Source of the DNA: Pseudomonas sp. G.S.17
GTDB taxonomy: Bacteria > Pseudomonadota > Gammaproteobacteria > Pseudomonadales > Pseudomonadaceae
Direction of reading: 5' to 3'
Length of the DNA: 64,000 bases
NCBI RefSeq assembly: GCF_038096165.1
Contig: NZ_CP151076.1
Location: forward strand, 310,001 to 374,000
The position numbers were made by a program, and so were the translations under genes. Every line of letters begins with the position of its first letter. Positions within the stretch are counted from its first letter, which is position 1. Positions 43,057 to 52,845 of the stretch are shown in pieces. Below the pieces are notes generated by a model. That model ran no database searches. It saw only the letters and a list, made by a program, of their open reading frames with translations, and was not told where the DNA came from.

Positions 43057-44163
43057 ATGACAACGCTCAATAGCACGCCGCGCGCCGACGGCTTTTACAT
43101 GCCGGCCGAATGGGCGCCGCAGACTCAAACCTGGATGGTCTGGCCCGAGCGCCCGGACAACTGGCGTCTGGGCGGCAAACCGGTGCAGACCGCTCACGTC
43201 GCGGTGGCCAAAGCCATCGCGCGTTTCGAGCCGGTGACCGTTGCCGTTTCCGCCGCTCAATACGATAACGCCCGCGCGCGACTCGATGTGCCGAACATTC
43301 GCGTCGTGGAAATCAGCAGCGACGACGCCTGGGTGCGCGATACCGGCCCGACCTTCGTCATCAATGACCACGGCCAGGTGCGCGGCGTGGACTGGGACTT
43401 CAACGCCTGGGGCGGTTTCGACGGCGGGTTGTATTCGCCATGGAACATGGATTCCCAGCTGGCGAGCAAGGTTCTGGAAATCGAGCGCTGCCCGCGTTAC
43501 CAGACCAAGGGTTTCGTGCTGGAAGGCGGCTCGATCCACGTCGATGGCGAGGGCACGCTGATCACCACCGAAGAGTGCCTGCTCAATCGCAATCGCAACC
43601 CGCACCTGTCCCGCGCAGAGATCGAAACCGTGCTCAGCGACAACCTGGCGGTCGACAAGATCATCTGGTTGCCGGACGGCCTGTTTAACGACGAAACGGA
43701 TGGACACGTCGATAACTTCTGCTGCTACGTGCGCCCCGGCGAAGTGCTACTGGCCTGGACGGATGATCCCGAAGACCCCAACTATTCACGCTGCCACGCG
43801 GCATTGAGTATTTTGGAAAACAATCGGGACGCCAAGGGTCGGGCATTCATCGTGCACAAGATGCCGATTCCCGGCCCATTGTTCGCTACGCATGAAGAAT
43901 GCGCAGGCGTTGATCAGGTGCATGGCAGTCAGGAACGCAACCCTTCGGTGCGTCTGGCCGGTTCCTATGTGAATTTCCTGATCGTGAACGGCGGGATTAT
44001 CGCCCCAAGCTTCGACGATCCGCTGGACGAAACGGCGCGAAAAATCCTGCAAACGCTGTTCCCCGAGCATGAAGTGGTGATGGTTCCGGGCCGCGAATTA
44101 CTATTGGGCGGCGGCAATATTCACTGCCTGACCCAGCAGCAACCGGCCCCGCACCGGGTCTGA
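43057..44163 (+). CDS. aguA: agmatine deiminase AguA
   Basis: A 368-aa agmatine deiminase (guanidino-group-modifying/PAD family) that converts agmatine to N-carbamoylputrescine in arginine decarboxylase catabolism. The catalytic cysteine is C357 in [11 protein letters not shown], and [13 protein letters not shown] and [15 protein letters not shown] hold the other active-site residues. The length equals the P. aeruginosa enzyme. The expected partner aguB (N-carbamoylputrescine amidase) is not adjacent; an OprD-family porin follows instead, as in other pseudomonads where a porin gene lies beside aguA. Confidence 0.96.
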   Translation: MTTLNSTPRADGFYMPAEWAPQTQTWMVWPERPDNWRLGGKPVQTAHVAVAKAIARFEPVTVAVSAAQYDNARARLDVPNIRVVEISSDDAWVRDTGPTFVINDHGQVRGVDWDFNAWGGFDGGLYSPWNMDSQLASKVLEIERCPRYQTKGFVLEGGSIHVDGEGTLITTEECLLNRNRNPHLSRAEIETVLSDNLAVDKIIWLPDGLFNDETDGHVDNFCCYVRPGEVLLAWTDDPEDPNYSRCHAALSILENNRDAKGRAFIVHKMPIPGPLFATHEECAGVDQVHGSQERNPSVRLAGSYVNFLIVNGGIIAPSFDDPLDETARKILQTLFPEHEVVMVPGRELLLGGGNIHCLTQQQPAPHRV

Positions 44164-44219
44164 ATTGTCGGCCGATATTTCAGTTCGGACACACAGTTGG
44201 TCCCGATCTTGCTCTCACT

Positions 44220-44244
44220 AGCCCCTCACTCGATGGGCTTTTTT
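44220..44244 (+). terminator. intrinsic terminator of aguA
   Basis: AGCCC/GGGCT stem with a 10-bp loop and six T residues, 57 bp after the aguA stop codon. Confidence 0.8.
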
Positions 44245-44373
44245 ATGGGGCGCGGTTTGTTGGTCTATGCTTTTGGATAGATCTGTAACGAAGTGTTTAA
44301 TCGTTTGCCGCGTCTCTCGTCTGTCATAAAGCACCCGTACATTTAGCCCTCACGACTTACAGAGGTTGTCCCT

Positions 44374-44589
44374 ATGAACGCAGCTCTAGAGCACCACGCT
44401 CGCGGTTTGTCTGCTAGTAGCGAGGCTCGCCAGGTAATGGCGGATTGGTTAAGGACCACCAACATCCGAACGCCTCAACGACCGGATGTACGCAAAATGC
44501 TTCTTCAGCGTTACCCGGTCGGCTTGCTGGAAGAAGCGGAGCTGGAAGCACTGATCAACGTGCATCGAGACTCCAACAGCTCGTTCTAG
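44374..44589 (+). CDS. small conserved-looking hypothetical protein
   Basis: A 71-aa soluble protein. It has an AGAGG SD 9 bp before the ATG. The sequence is a helical, charged protein (SEARQVMADWLRTTNI ... LLEEAELEALINVHRD) without signal peptide or membrane segment. I do not recognise it. It sits alone between the aguA terminator and the porin promoter. The good SD and balanced composition argue for a real gene. Confidence 0.65.
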   Translation: MNAALEHHARGLSASSEARQVMADWLRTTNIRTPQRPDVRKMLLQRYPVGLLEEAELEALINVHRDSNSSF

Positions 44590-44622
44590 AGCGGTCGGAT
44601 GTATAAAGGTGTTACATGCAAA

Positions 44623-44651
44623 TTGACACCTTTTAAGCCTGCGTCTAGGAT
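44623..44651 (+). promoter_or_regulatory. sigma-70-type promoter of the porin gene
   Basis: TTGACA (44623-44628) and TAGGAT (44646-44651) with an ideal 17-bp spacer. The predicted transcript has a leader of about 140 nt with a GGCCTT/AAGGCC inverted repeat before the porin ATG. Confidence 0.65.
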
Positions 44652-44800
44652 TCGCGTCCTCCGCCCGTGGCCTAATGCCATGCATCAGTAGTCCACTGCG
44701 ATGATTGCGCCGGCCTTTCGGAGCCTGTTTTTCGGAAGGCCAAACGACTGAACAAGTCGTCGCCACGGCGCGTGATCAATCCGCAGAAAGGGAATTACCG

Positions 44801-46072
44801 ATGCTCACTACACGTATCAGCTTGCTCGCACTGGGTCTGATCAGTGCTGGACAGGTTATGGCTAACGGCCAGGCCGACTCGAAGGGGTTTGTTGAGGACA
44901 GCAGCCTCAACCTGTTCCTGCGCAACGCGTACATCAATCGCGATTACAAGAATGGCCGCGAAGACAAGGCCGAGTGGGGCCAGGGCTTTACCGCCAACTT
45001 CGCCTCGGGTTTCACGCAGGGCACGGTCGGCGTGGGCGTCGATGCGTTCGCGCTGTACGGCTTGCGTCTGGATGGCGGCAAGGGTCGCAGCGGCGCGGGC
45101 GGGATCGACTTCTTCAAGCAGGGTGACAGCGGCGCAGCGGCGGATGACCTGTCGCGTTTTGGCGGCGCAGTAAAAGCGCGCATCTCCAACACCGTGATCA
45201 AGTACGGCGACCAGATGCCTGAATTCCCGGTGCTGAGCTACGACAACTCGCGCCTGCTGCCTGAAAGCTACACCGGCACGCTGATCACTTCCAAAGAGAT
45301 CGACGGCTTGGTCGTCAACGTCGGTCGCTTCACCCAGCAGACGCGTAAAAGTGCCGAAGGTCGCGACAGTGGCGATCTGAAAAGCATCAACGTCTACGGT
45401 GCCAGCTACAAATTCACCGATGCGTTCAGCGCAGCGTTCTACGCTTCCGACGACGAAGACACGCTGAAAAAGCAGTACCTGAACCTGAACTACGTATTTG
45501 CCCTGCAGCCAGACCAGTCGCTGACCTTCGACTTCAACGGCTACAAGACTGAACTGGACAAGGAAATCGCCGACAGCGGCGAGCGCGATAACAAGATCTG
45601 GAGCCTGGCGGCAACCTGGGCAGTGGGCATCCACTCGTTCACCATCGCCCATCAGCGCAGCACCGGCGACACCGGCTACAACTACGGCGGCTATCGCAAC
45701 GCCGGCGGTTTCGGTGATGGTGGTAACACCATCTACCTGGCGAACTCGTACTGGTCCGACTTCAACGGCAAGGACGAGCGCTCCTGGCAGGCGGGTTACG
45801 GCGTGAACCTGTCGACCGTGGTCACTCCGGGCCTGAGCTATAAAATGGCTTACGTGCGCGGCGACAACATCGACGACGGCACCAATCGCGGCAGCGGCGA
45901 AGAGCGTGAAATCTTCAGCCAACTGACCTACGTGGTGCAGAGCGGCCCGGCGAAAGACTTGTCCGTACGCCTGCGCAACTCGTTCCTGCGTGTGTCCGAC
46001 AACGCCAGCAACTACAACAGCGAAGGCAACGAAACGCGGATCTTCGTGGATTATCCGATCAGCGTGTTCTGA
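44801..46072 (+). CDS. OprD-family outer-membrane porin
   Basis: A 423-aa OprD-family porin (18-stranded beta-barrel expected). The signal peptide spans about 1-21 (GLISAGQVMA). The mature start DSKGFVEDSSLNLFLRNAYI is typical of the family, and the chain ends in a strand with terminal aromatic residue (IFVDYPISVF), as needed for outer-membrane assembly. Alternating polar and aromatic strands run throughout. OprD-type porins take up amino acids or organic acids; OprE is the relative found beside aguA in P. aeruginosa, but OprD subtypes cannot be separated by eye. The SD is AAAGGGAA. Confidence 0.92.
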   Translation: MLTTRISLLALGLISAGQVMANGQADSKGFVEDSSLNLFLRNAYINRDYKNGREDKAEWGQGFTANFASGFTQGTVGVGVDAFALYGLRLDGGKGRSGAGGIDFFKQGDSGAAADDLSRFGGAVKARISNTVIKYGDQMPEFPVLSYDNSRLLPESYTGTLITSKEIDGLVVNVGRFTQQTRKSAEGRDSGDLKSINVYGASYKFTDAFSAAFYASDDEDTLKKQYLNLNYVFALQPDQSLTFDFNGYKTELDKEIADSGERDNKIWSLAATWAVGIHSFTIAHQRSTGDTGYNYGGYRNAGGFGDGGNTIYLANSYWSDFNGKDERSWQAGYGVNLSTVVTPGLSYKMAYVRGDNIDDGTNRGSGEEREIFSQLTYVVQSGPAKDLSVRLRNSFLRVSDNASNYNSEGNETRIFVDYPISVF

Positions 46073-46089
46073 TGTGATGGTGTAACTCC

Positions 46090-46141
46090 GTGGGAGCGAG
46101 CTTGCTCGCGAAGACTTTTTCGCGAGCAAGCTCGCTCCCAC
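46090..46141. repeat. tight REP hairpin after the porin gene
   Basis: GTGGGAGCGAGCTTGCTCGC and its exact inverse, separated by only a few bases, form an almost perfect long hairpin, probably able to end or protect the porin transcript. Confidence 0.88.
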
Positions 46142-46221
46142 ACAGTCTGCACAAGTGGTTCCACAATGGGGCTCGGGCCTGAGCTACCATGTGCCATCCC
46201 AGCACCTGATCCGGTCACCCC

Positions 46222-46989
46222 ATGGCCCTCGCGACGCCTCCCGATCTTTCCGATATTGCCGTGCCCGTGCAACCGCTGGCGCGTACTTATCCGCGTGGGC
46301 GGTATATCGAGCCGCATGAGCACGTCTGGGGTCAGGTGTTGTACGCCACGTCCGGCGTGATGTGGGTCGAAACGCCGCTGGAAGCGTTGGTGGTTCCGCC
46401 GCAACGGGCGGTGTGGTTGCCGCCCGGTGTGTTGCATGGCATTCGCGTTGTCACCGACCTGGAAATGCGCAACATCTACCTGCGTCCGGCCATTGCCGAA
46501 ACCCTCGAAAGCACGGTGCAGGTTTTTGAAGTCGGCCGTTTGCTGCGCGAATTGATCCTCGGCCTTGTCGCTCAGGATCACGAACAAGCGTCGGAGTATT
46601 ACGACGCATTGGTCGGACTGGCGCTGCTGGAACTCAAGCGCGCCAAACGATCCATCCTGAAAATCCCCATGCCGGATCAATCCGACCGCCGCCTGATGAA
46701 CCTGTGTCAGGCGGTCATGAGTGAGCCGTCGCTGACGATTGCCTTCGAGCAGCACGCGGAAAATGCCGGGGCCAGCGTTCGCACGCTGGCCCGTTTGTTT
46801 CAAAGCGCACTGGGCATGGGCTTCGCCGAGTGGCGTCGACAAGTGCAACTGGCCACCGCCGTGGCGGAAATCATCCAGGGCGTGCCGGTCAGCACCATCG
46901 CCCGCTCACTGGGCTACTCACCCAGCAGCTTCAGCGACATGTTCCGCCGCGAACTGGGCGTGGCGCCGTCGAAATACCCGCTTATCTGA
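46222..46989 (+). CDS. AraC-family transcriptional regulator
   Basis: A 255-aa regulator with an N-terminal cupin (AraC_binding) sensor domain (PRGRYIEPHEHVWGQVLYA, residues about 20-100) and a C-terminal double helix-turn-helix (about 155-255), ending RSLGYSPSSFSDMFRRELG. The target is unknown. The last 10 codons and stop are part of a 68-bp unit that is duplicated downstream with a REP element (46954-47089). Confidence 0.92.
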   Translation: MALATPPDLSDIAVPVQPLARTYPRGRYIEPHEHVWGQVLYATSGVMWVETPLEALVVPPQRAVWLPPGVLHGIRVVTDLEMRNIYLRPAIAETLESTVQVFEVGRLLRELILGLVAQDHEQASEYYDALVGLALLELKRAKRSILKIPMPDQSDRRLMNLCQAVMSEPSLTIAFEQHAENAGASVRTLARLFQSALGMGFAEWRRQVQLATAVAEIIQGVPVSTIARSLGYSPSSFSDMFRRELGVAPSKYPLI

Positions 46990-47153
46990 AGTCCGTAGGA
47001 CCGGCTTTAGCCGGGAGGAGGCTGGGCGTGGCGCCGTCGAAATACCCGCTTATCTGAAATCCGTAGGACCGGCTTTAGCCGGGAGGAGGCCAGTCCAGTC
47101 GCAGCAGATGCCTCGTCGGACCTCCCGCTCTCGCGGCTAAAGCCGCTTCTACA
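46954..47153. repeat. 68-bp tandem duplication: AraC-gene 3' end plus REP
   Basis: Copy 1 (46954-47021) starts inside the AraC gene and contains its last codons, the stop and a REP unit GTAGGACCGGCTTTAGCCGG. Copy 2 (47022-47089) repeats all of this with a single difference (AAGTCC versus AAATCC). An inverse REP half (GGCTAAAGCCGCTTCTAC) follows at about 47135-47152. The build mirrors the rfbD repeat at 35654. Confidence 0.88.
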
Positions 47154-47242
47154 AGATTTGGCCGATATTCCGAAGTCCTTGACCGATAGCTTTTTCCTAC
47201 CGCTCGTAAACTTTGTGCATTCCAGTTTGCCCGGAGTTCACC

Positions 47243-47416
47243 ATGAGCTATCTCATTTCCATCGTTATTGGTATCGCCGTCGGCCTGCTCTACGGCGCGC
47301 TTGATTTCCGTTCGCCTGCGCCGCCCGCCGTGGCGTTGGTTGGTCTGACCGGCATGTTGCTGGGCGAAAAAATATGGCCCATGGGCAAGCAATTGCTTGC
47401 CAGCTGGGTGTCCTGA
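47243..47416 (+). CDS. XapX-domain (DUF1427) small membrane protein
   Basis: A 57-aa membrane protein with two hydrophobic segments (SYLISIVIGIAVGLLYGAL and PPAVALVGLTGMLLGEKIW). The middle FRSPAPPAVALVGLTGMLLG is the signature of XapX/DUF1427 proteins, whose function is unknown. The ATG at 47243 follows GGAG. It lies 41 bp upstream of an oxidoreductase gene and may be co-transcribed. Confidence 0.85.
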   Translation: MSYLISIVIGIAVGLLYGALDFRSPAPPAVALVGLTGMLLGEKIWPMGKQLLASWVS

Positions 47417-47457
47417 TTTCTCGAATCGCGCCGCAAAAACTTCACGAGAGGCCTTCC

Positions 47458-48417
47458 ATGAAAGCACTGCAATTTTCCCGAACCGGCGACCTCGCCGCAC
47501 TGCAATACGTCGAACTGCCCAAGCCTATTGCCGGCCAGGATGAAGTGCTGATCCAGGTGAAAGCCGCTGGCCTGAATCCCAGCGACGTCAAAAATGTGCT
47601 GGGTCGTTTTCCGTACACTACGTTGCCGCGCGTGCCGGGGCGTGATTTCGCCGGGATCGTGGTGGAAGGGCCGCAGGCGTTGCTCGGCCAGGAAGTCTGG
47701 GGCACTGGCAAAGAGCCGGGCTTCTATCGTGACGGCTCCCATGCTGAGTTCCTCACCTTACCGGCCAAGGGCGTGGCCCTCAAACCCAAACATTTGAGCT
47801 TCAGCCAGGCCGCCAGCCTTGGCGTGCCATACACCACCGCATGGGATGCGTTGCAACGCAGCCTGGTCGGTGCCGATACGCGTTTGCTGGTGATTGGTGC
47901 CAACGGCGCGGTCGGCAGTGCAGCGCTGGCGCTGGGCAAGATTCTTGGCGCTCAGGTGCTCGGCGCGGTACGTCGTCCCGAACAGCTCAAGACGCTGCAG
48001 GATCAGGGTTTCGACGCCATATTGCTGGACAAGGCTGAGGAACTGGCCGGGCAAATCACCGGGATTTACAAGGGCGGCGCCGACGTCATTTTCGACACCA
48101 CCGGTTTCTGGCTGCCCGCCGCAGTGAGTGCGTTGGCGCCATTCGGCCGCATCGCCATCATCGCCGCACCGGTAGACGGCCACGTGCAATTGCCCGCGCT
48201 GGCGTTGTATCGCAAAGGCGGCTCGGTGGTCGGTATCAACTCGTTGCTGTACGACTGCCAGGCCTGCGCAAAGATGCTCGACCAGTTCGGCCGATTCTTC
48301 GACGAAGGCAGCTTGCCGCTGCCCACCGGCCTGTTCGAATCACCGCTCAGCGAAGGCCTGGCACGCTACGCCGAGGTAAACCAGGGCGCAGGAGAGAAGG
48401 TGATTCTGTTGCCGTGA
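47458..48417 (+). CDS. quinone oxidoreductase-like MDR dehydrogenase
   Basis: A 319-aa medium-chain dehydrogenase/reductase of the zinc-independent quinone-oxidoreductase group. The N-terminal GroES-like domain begins MKALQFSRTGDLAALQYVEL; GLNPSDVKNVLGRF and VPGRDFAGIVV are conserved. The NADPH-binding motif is VIGANGAVGSAALALGKI. No structural zinc cysteines are seen. The start at 47458 has GAGAGG upstream; the 28-residue extension to 47374 overlaps the XapX gene and is not conserved. Confidence 0.9.
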   Translation: MKALQFSRTGDLAALQYVELPKPIAGQDEVLIQVKAAGLNPSDVKNVLGRFPYTTLPRVPGRDFAGIVVEGPQALLGQEVWGTGKEPGFYRDGSHAEFLTLPAKGVALKPKHLSFSQAASLGVPYTTAWDALQRSLVGADTRLLVIGANGAVGSAALALGKILGAQVLGAVRRPEQLKTLQDQGFDAILLDKAEELAGQITGIYKGGADVIFDTTGFWLPAAVSALAPFGRIAIIAAPVDGHVQLPALALYRKGGSVVGINSLLYDCQACAKMLDQFGRFFDEGSLPLPTGLFESPLSEGLARYAEVNQGAGEKVILLP

Positions 48418-48444
48418 GCCTCGCTCCAACGAGCGGCCTTTGCC

Positions 48445-50004
48445 TTAGCGATTAAACCGCTCAACCAGCGCACGCAGCCCGCGTGACGCTGCCTCAAGTT
48501 CAGTGCCGCGCGACACGGCGGCGCTGGCGTTGCTGGCGGATCGTTTGAAGGTCTCGGCCACGTTGTTGATCTGCCGGGAAATGTCCTCGGCTACGTGTGC
48601 CTGTTCTTCCGAAGCGGTCGCCATTTGATGACCCATGCTGCTGATCCGGCCGATCACTTCGCGAATACCTTGCAAAGCGTCCTGCGCTTCGATCACCTGG
48701 GCAACGCCTTTGTCAGCCTCGCTGATACCCAACTGCGCAATGCTCACCGCGTCGTCGGCACCCTTTTTCAAGGAGGCGATGACGGCCTGGATCTGCTGGG
48801 TCGACTCACGCGTCTTGCCCGCCAATGCGCGGACTTCATCGGCAACCACCGCAAAGCCGCGGCCCTGTTCGCCAGCCCGGGCAGCTTCGATGGCTGCGTT
48901 GAGCGCGAGCAGGTTGGTCTGATCGGCAATCGCTTGAATAACCCCGGCCGCCGACATGATCTGCTGGGTTTCATTGGCCAGGTTATCGACGGCGCTGCTG
49001 ATGTTGGTAACCGTGCCCGCCAGCCGCTGGATCGCCTCGCGGGAAGTGCCGGCGACTCTGCTGCCTTGCTCGGCAAGCTCGTTGGCCGTCGTGGCTTCGG
49101 ATGCGGTGTGCTGCACATGCCGGGCGACTTCGTTGATCGAGGCCGCCATTTCCGTCATGGCCGCTGCGGTCATGTCCGTCTCGGCGCGTTGCTCCAGCAG
49201 GGCGCGCTCGGTTTTCGAGGAGAGTTGAGTCGAATGCCCCGCCGCTTCGGAAACCTGATTGGCCAGATCGCTCAGGCGGGTCAACGCGGTTTTGAGGCGC
49301 GCGTCTTCGCTGAGCAGAATCATCTCCACCCGCGCCTGAGAGCCATAAGCGTCGCTGTAAGTCAGCGCGCTCACCGGATCGGTAAATGCATTGGGCGCGC
49401 TGTTGATGATGCCGGACAGCTGCCGCTCGCCGCGCAGATAAGCCCAAGCGCCCAGAGCGACAAACAGTCCCGCAATTACCACTTGAGCGACGATACCGGG
49501 GAAGGAATTATTCACGGCGAGGGCGATGATTGCGGCAACGACCGGCACCACCATGATGCTGGCAAACACACCCAGATGACGGGCGCCGGTGACCGCGCTT
49601 TTGCCTTCGCGCAAACGCGCATACAAGGCTTCGGCGCGGGCGATTTCCTCGCGAGTCGGCTTGACCCGCACGGACTCATAACCGATCAGCCGCCCGTTCT
49701 CCAGAATCGGCGTTACATACGCGCTGACCCAGTAGAAATCGCCGTTCTTGCAGCGATTCTTGACGATGCCCATCCAGCTTTTGCCCGCCTTCAAATAGCC
49801 CCACATCACGCCGAAAACAGCCTTGGGCATGTCCGGATGGCGAACCAGGTTGTGCGGGCTACCGATGATTTCTGCCTGGGAATAACCACTGATTCTCGCG
49901 AACTCATCGTTGCAGTAAGTGATTTTGCCGCTGGTATCCGTCGCTGAAATCAAACGTTGTTCGGCAGGAAAGGTTTGCTCGGTTTGCGTCACATGCTTGG
50001 CCAT
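48445..50004 (-). CDS. Aer-like PAS-domain methyl-accepting chemotaxis protein
   Basis: A 519-aa energy-taxis type chemoreceptor. The N-terminal PAS domain (about 20-115: [44 protein letters not shown]) is of the Aer type that binds FAD. Two hydrophobic segments follow (about 155-200), with little periplasmic sequence between them. The cytoplasmic signalling domain has the hairpin tip [20 protein letters not shown] typical of MCPs. The start at 50004 ([20 protein letters not shown]) is the usual Aer start; a 36-residue upstream extension is not conserved. Confidence 0.92.
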   Translation of the reverse strand: MAKHVTQTEQTFPAEQRLISATDTSGKITYCNDEFARISGYSQAEIIGSPHNLVRHPDMPKAVFGVMWGYLKAGKSWMGIVKNRCKNGDFYWVSAYVTPILENGRLIGYESVRVKPTREEIARAEALYARLREGKSAVTGARHLGVFASIMVVPVVAAIIALAVNNSFPGIVAQVVIAGLFVALGAWAYLRGERQLSGIINSAPNAFTDPVSALTYSDAYGSQARVEMILLSEDARLKTALTRLSDLANQVSEAAGHSTQLSSKTERALLEQRAETDMTAAAMTEMAASINEVARHVQHTASEATTANELAEQGSRVAGTSREAIQRLAGTVTNISSAVDNLANETQQIMSAAGVIQAIADQTNLLALNAAIEAARAGEQGRGFAVVADEVRALAGKTRESTQQIQAVIASLKKGADDAVSIAQLGISEADKGVAQVIEAQDALQGIREVIGRISSMGHQMATASEEQAHVAEDISRQINNVAETFKRSASNASAAVSRGTELEAASRGLRALVERFNR

Positions 50005-50559
50005 CTTCAACGTCCATAAAAGGTATATCGAGAACCTGTGGAATCCATTCGATAGCAATGGCTTCTGCGTCGCAGGAATTTCAGTCTTAAAGGAAAAGCC
50101 CTTTAAAAACATATATTTGCAGATTGTTCTGGAGGATGCCCCATGTGGACTTCAAACAGGGCATTTTTGCTGATTCTTTAGACGCTTGAAGTGAGGGTCA
50201 CACGTCACAGCGAGGTGAAGTATAAGTAGCACTTGGCCGTTATCCAATCTTCACCAGACCTGTGCCGAATTCATTTAGCGCCTGAAACTGTCCTATCGGC
50301 CCGACTGTAAAGTTCTTCAGCCGGGATGATGAACGGTGAAGCCACGCACCCACTAAGAAGCCACTTCACGCGTCCCACGTTGCATTTAACAGGTTTTAAA
50401 TATTGTCCCTAAAATAGAAACAATGAATCCGGGTTTTGGGTAATTGTCTCGATTAGGTGCTGGCGGTATCTTTGTTCCAACGCCGCAGAACACAGCCAAA
50501 CGCTGAAGCGCGGCAACCGAACTCAGCTACTCAATCTAACGTTTAAAGGGAATAAAACC
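50005..50559. other. 555-bp divergent intergenic region
   Basis: No credible gene was found. It should hold the promoters of the chemoreceptor (minus) and the YcaC-like hydrolase (plus). Visible signals are ATGCCC/GGGCAT (50137-50169) followed by TTTTT on the plus strand, and ATTGT/ACAAT (50402-50424) as a possible operator about 135 bp before the hydrolase gene, with a second ATTGTCTC nearby. The part before the hydrolase gene is AT-rich. Confidence 0.4.
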
Positions 50560-51204
50560 ATGTCGATCCGCGAACTGCTCAACCCAACCAACTCCGCCCT
50601 GATCCTCATCGACCACCAGCCGCAAATGGCTTTCGGCGTCCAGTCGATTGACCGCCAGACCCTGAAAAACAACACCGTTGGCCTGGCCAAGGCCGCCAAA
50701 CTGTTCAACGTGCCGACCATCCTCACCTCGGTTGAAACCAAAAGCTTCAGCGGCTACATCTGGCCAGAACTGCTCGGCGTGTTCCCGGATCAACAGCCCA
50801 TCGAACGTACTTCCATGAACTCCTGGGAAGACAAGAAACTGGTCGAAGCGGTCAAAGCCACCGGCCGCAAAAAACTGATCATCGCCGCGCTGTGGACGGA
50901 AGTCTGCCTGACCTTCCCGGCCCTGGAAGCCATGGAAGAAGGCTACGAGGTGTACATCGTCACCGACGCCTCCGGCGGCACCACCAAAGAAGCCCACGAC
51001 ATGTCCGTGCAGCGCATGATCCAGGCTGGCGCAGTACCGGTTACCTGGCAACAAGTGCTGCTCGAATACCAACGTGACTGGGCGCACAAAGAAACATACG
51101 AAGCGGTCATGGAGTTGGTCCTGGAACACAGCGGCGCATACGGCATGGGCGTCGACTACGCCTACACCATGGTCCACGGCGCGCCGCAGCGTAAGGTCGT
51201 CTGA
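50560..51204 (+). CDS. YcaC-like cysteine hydrolase (isochorismatase family)
   Basis: A 214-aa hydrolase of the isochorismatase-like superfamily, close in pattern to E. coli YcaC. The active-site aspartate is D18 in ILIDHQPQM and the nucleophile is C116 in WTEVCLTFPALEAMEEGY. The ATDASGGTT and HRDW-like segments (YQRDWAHKET) are also YcaC-like. The natural substrate of YcaC is not known. It is a single gene with its own terminator (51227-51249). The SD AAAGGG is well placed. Confidence 0.9.
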   Translation: MSIRELLNPTNSALILIDHQPQMAFGVQSIDRQTLKNNTVGLAKAAKLFNVPTILTSVETKSFSGYIWPELLGVFPDQQPIERTSMNSWEDKKLVEAVKATGRKKLIIAALWTEVCLTFPALEAMEEGYEVYIVTDASGGTTKEAHDMSVQRMIQAGAVPVTWQQVLLEYQRDWAHKETYEAVMELVLEHSGAYGMGVDYAYTMVHGAPQRKVV

Positions 51205-51226
51205 TCCACTAAACGCCTGACCGAAT

Positions 51227-51249
51227 CGCCCCCGAACTGGGGGCGTTTT
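51227..51249 (+). terminator. intrinsic terminator of the YcaC-like gene
   Basis: CGCCCCC/GGGGGCG stem, GAACT loop and four T residues, 23 bp after the stop codon. Confidence 0.85.
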
Positions 51250-51256
51250 GCGTTCG

Positions 51257-51389
51257 GTGGGAGCCGAGCTTGCTCGCGAAGACATTGGCTCAGACACTGG
51301 ATAATTACCGGCTGTAACTGCCCTTTCGCGAGCAAGCTCGCGTCCCTCGCAGTGCACGCTAAATCTGTAGGAGCGAATTCATTCGCGAG
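51257..51389. repeat. REP pair plus a single REP of another type
   Basis: A GAGCGAGCTTGCTCGCGA-type pair (51257-51346, first half with an extra C) is followed by one unit GTAGGAGCGAATTCATTCGC (51367-51389). Confidence 0.75.
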
Positions 51390-51557
51390 AAATTCCCGAG
51401 GCGCAGTAGTTTCCAAACCATCCGCACCGCTTCAACAACCCCCTCAATAATCCCCCGCCCGTCGTGCAACTTGTGCCAAAAACCACAGTCATACGCCCGC
51501 CATAATTCACCCGCTCACGAATCATCTTCCTCGCCGTCCCATCAGAGCTGCCGCCCC

Positions 51558-52412
51558 ATGCGCCCAACCGCTCGTTCTTATCTCCTGCTCTGCCTGATTC
51601 CCCTGTTCGCGCTTTTCACTGGCTCAGCCCAGGCCGGTGGAGAAGGGCAGCTCGCCCAAGCCATCAACGACTACCGCGCCCAACCCTCGCGCTGCGCCAG
51701 CAACACATCCCGCGCCCTGTCGCCGTTGGCGCTGAAGTCGAAACTCGCACTGCCCATCGGCTTCGGCGGCGATCTGCGCGAGACACTCAAAGCGTCCGGC
51801 TATCGAGCGGTGTCGGTGCGAACCATCCGTTTGGTCGGCGCGCCTGATGCAGACGCCGCCTTCGACATGCTCCAGCGCCGCTATTGCGCGGCGCTGCTCG
51901 ACACCGATTTCGCCGACATCGGCATCACCCGCGCCGCGAACGAATGGCGCGTGGTGCTGGCCAAACCTCTGCTCGATGGTCGCCTGGAAGACAAACAAAC
52001 CGCCGGCAAAACCTTGCTCGCCCAGGTCAACGCCGCCCGCGCTCAACCGCGCATGTGTGGCCGCAAACCCTACGCCGCCGCCCGCCCGCTGGCGTGGAAC
52101 GCTGCACTGGAAACCGCCGCGCAACAACACAGCCTGGCCATGGCCAATGAAAGCTACTTCGCTCACATCGATCCCAACGGCGACCTGCCCGAAGACCGCG
52201 CCCGAGCCGCTGGCTACGGCGGTCGTCAAGTTGGCGAAAACATCGCCAGCGGCCAAGGTTCGGCAACCACCGCGATGCAAGGCTGGCTCGCCAGCCCCGG
52301 CCACTGCGCCAACCTCATGAACCCGATGTTCACCCAGGTCGGCGCGGCTTACGGCACCAACGCCCGCAGCCATGCCGGGGTTTACTGGACGATGGTATTC
52401 GGCGCGCCTTGA
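51558..52412 (+). CDS. secreted CAP-domain (SCP/YkwD-like) protein
   Basis: A 284-aa exported protein. The signal peptide covers about 1-26 (LFALFTGSAQA-GG). The C-terminal CAP/SCP domain (about 150-284) has HSLAMANESYFAHIDPNG, GENIASGQ and the end motif GVYWTMVFG. The N-terminal half repeats a weak version of the same motifs (QAINDYRAQPSRC and QVNAARAQPRMCG), suggesting two CAP-like halves with the first degenerate. Function in bacteria is unclear. The ATG at 51558 fits the signal peptide; the upstream extension to 51471 is ignored. Confidence 0.88.
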   Translation: MRPTARSYLLLCLIPLFALFTGSAQAGGEGQLAQAINDYRAQPSRCASNTSRALSPLALKSKLALPIGFGGDLRETLKASGYRAVSVRTIRLVGAPDADAAFDMLQRRYCAALLDTDFADIGITRAANEWRVVLAKPLLDGRLEDKQTAGKTLLAQVNAARAQPRMCGRKPYAAARPLAWNAALETAAQQHSLAMANESYFAHIDPNGDLPEDRARAAGYGGRQVGENIASGQGSATTAMQGWLASPGHCANLMNPMFTQVGAAYGTNARSHAGVYWTMVFGAP

Positions 52413-52455
52413 TGGGTATGCTCGGCGCAGGATTTTCATAAGCGAGGACGGACCA

Positions 52456-52827
52456 ATGCTGGATTTCAACAACAAGGGCTTTTTCAAACTCAAACAAAAC
52501 AGCGAATACGCCGAGCGCGTCCAGTCGCTGCTGCTGGAAGACGAAGAAGTCATCGACGCCTACAAATCCATGCGCGACGGCGTGGTGTTCACCAACAAAC
52601 GCATCATCTCGGTCAACGTGCAGGGCATCACCGGCAGCAAAAAAGACTTCACCTCGTTGCCGTACAAAAACATCGTCGCCTACTCCATAGAAACCTCCGG
52701 AACCTTCGACCTCGACTCCGAACTGGAAATCTACTTCTCGTCCCTGGGCAAAGTGAAATTCGAATTCACCGGCAGAACCTCGATTGTCGAAATCTCCAAA
52801 CACATCTCCCGCTACCTGCTGGACTGA
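52456..52827 (+). CDS. PH-domain (bPH) protein
   Basis: A 123-aa protein formed by one bacterial pleckstrin-homology domain. DGVVFTNKRIISVNVQGITG and SLPYKNIVAYSIETSGTFD are the characteristic strand pattern of the YvbH/bPH group (bacterial PH proteins). No membrane segment is present. The SD GAGGACGG lies before the ATG at 52456; the longer frame from 52372 overlaps the CAP gene. Function is unknown. It follows the CAP-domain gene after 43 bp. Confidence 0.85.
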   Translation: MLDFNNKGFFKLKQNSEYAERVQSLLLEDEEVIDAYKSMRDGVVFTNKRIISVNVQGITGSKKDFTSLPYKNIVAYSIETSGTFDLDSELEIYFSSLGKVKFEFTGRTSIVEISKHISRYLLD

Positions 52828-52845
52828 CCGCCCGCTGTCGAAGCT

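Noticed and set aside
44795..46141. 448-codon minus-strand ORF
   Set aside because: It is antisense to the OprD-family porin, which has a signal peptide, family motifs and an upstream promoter.
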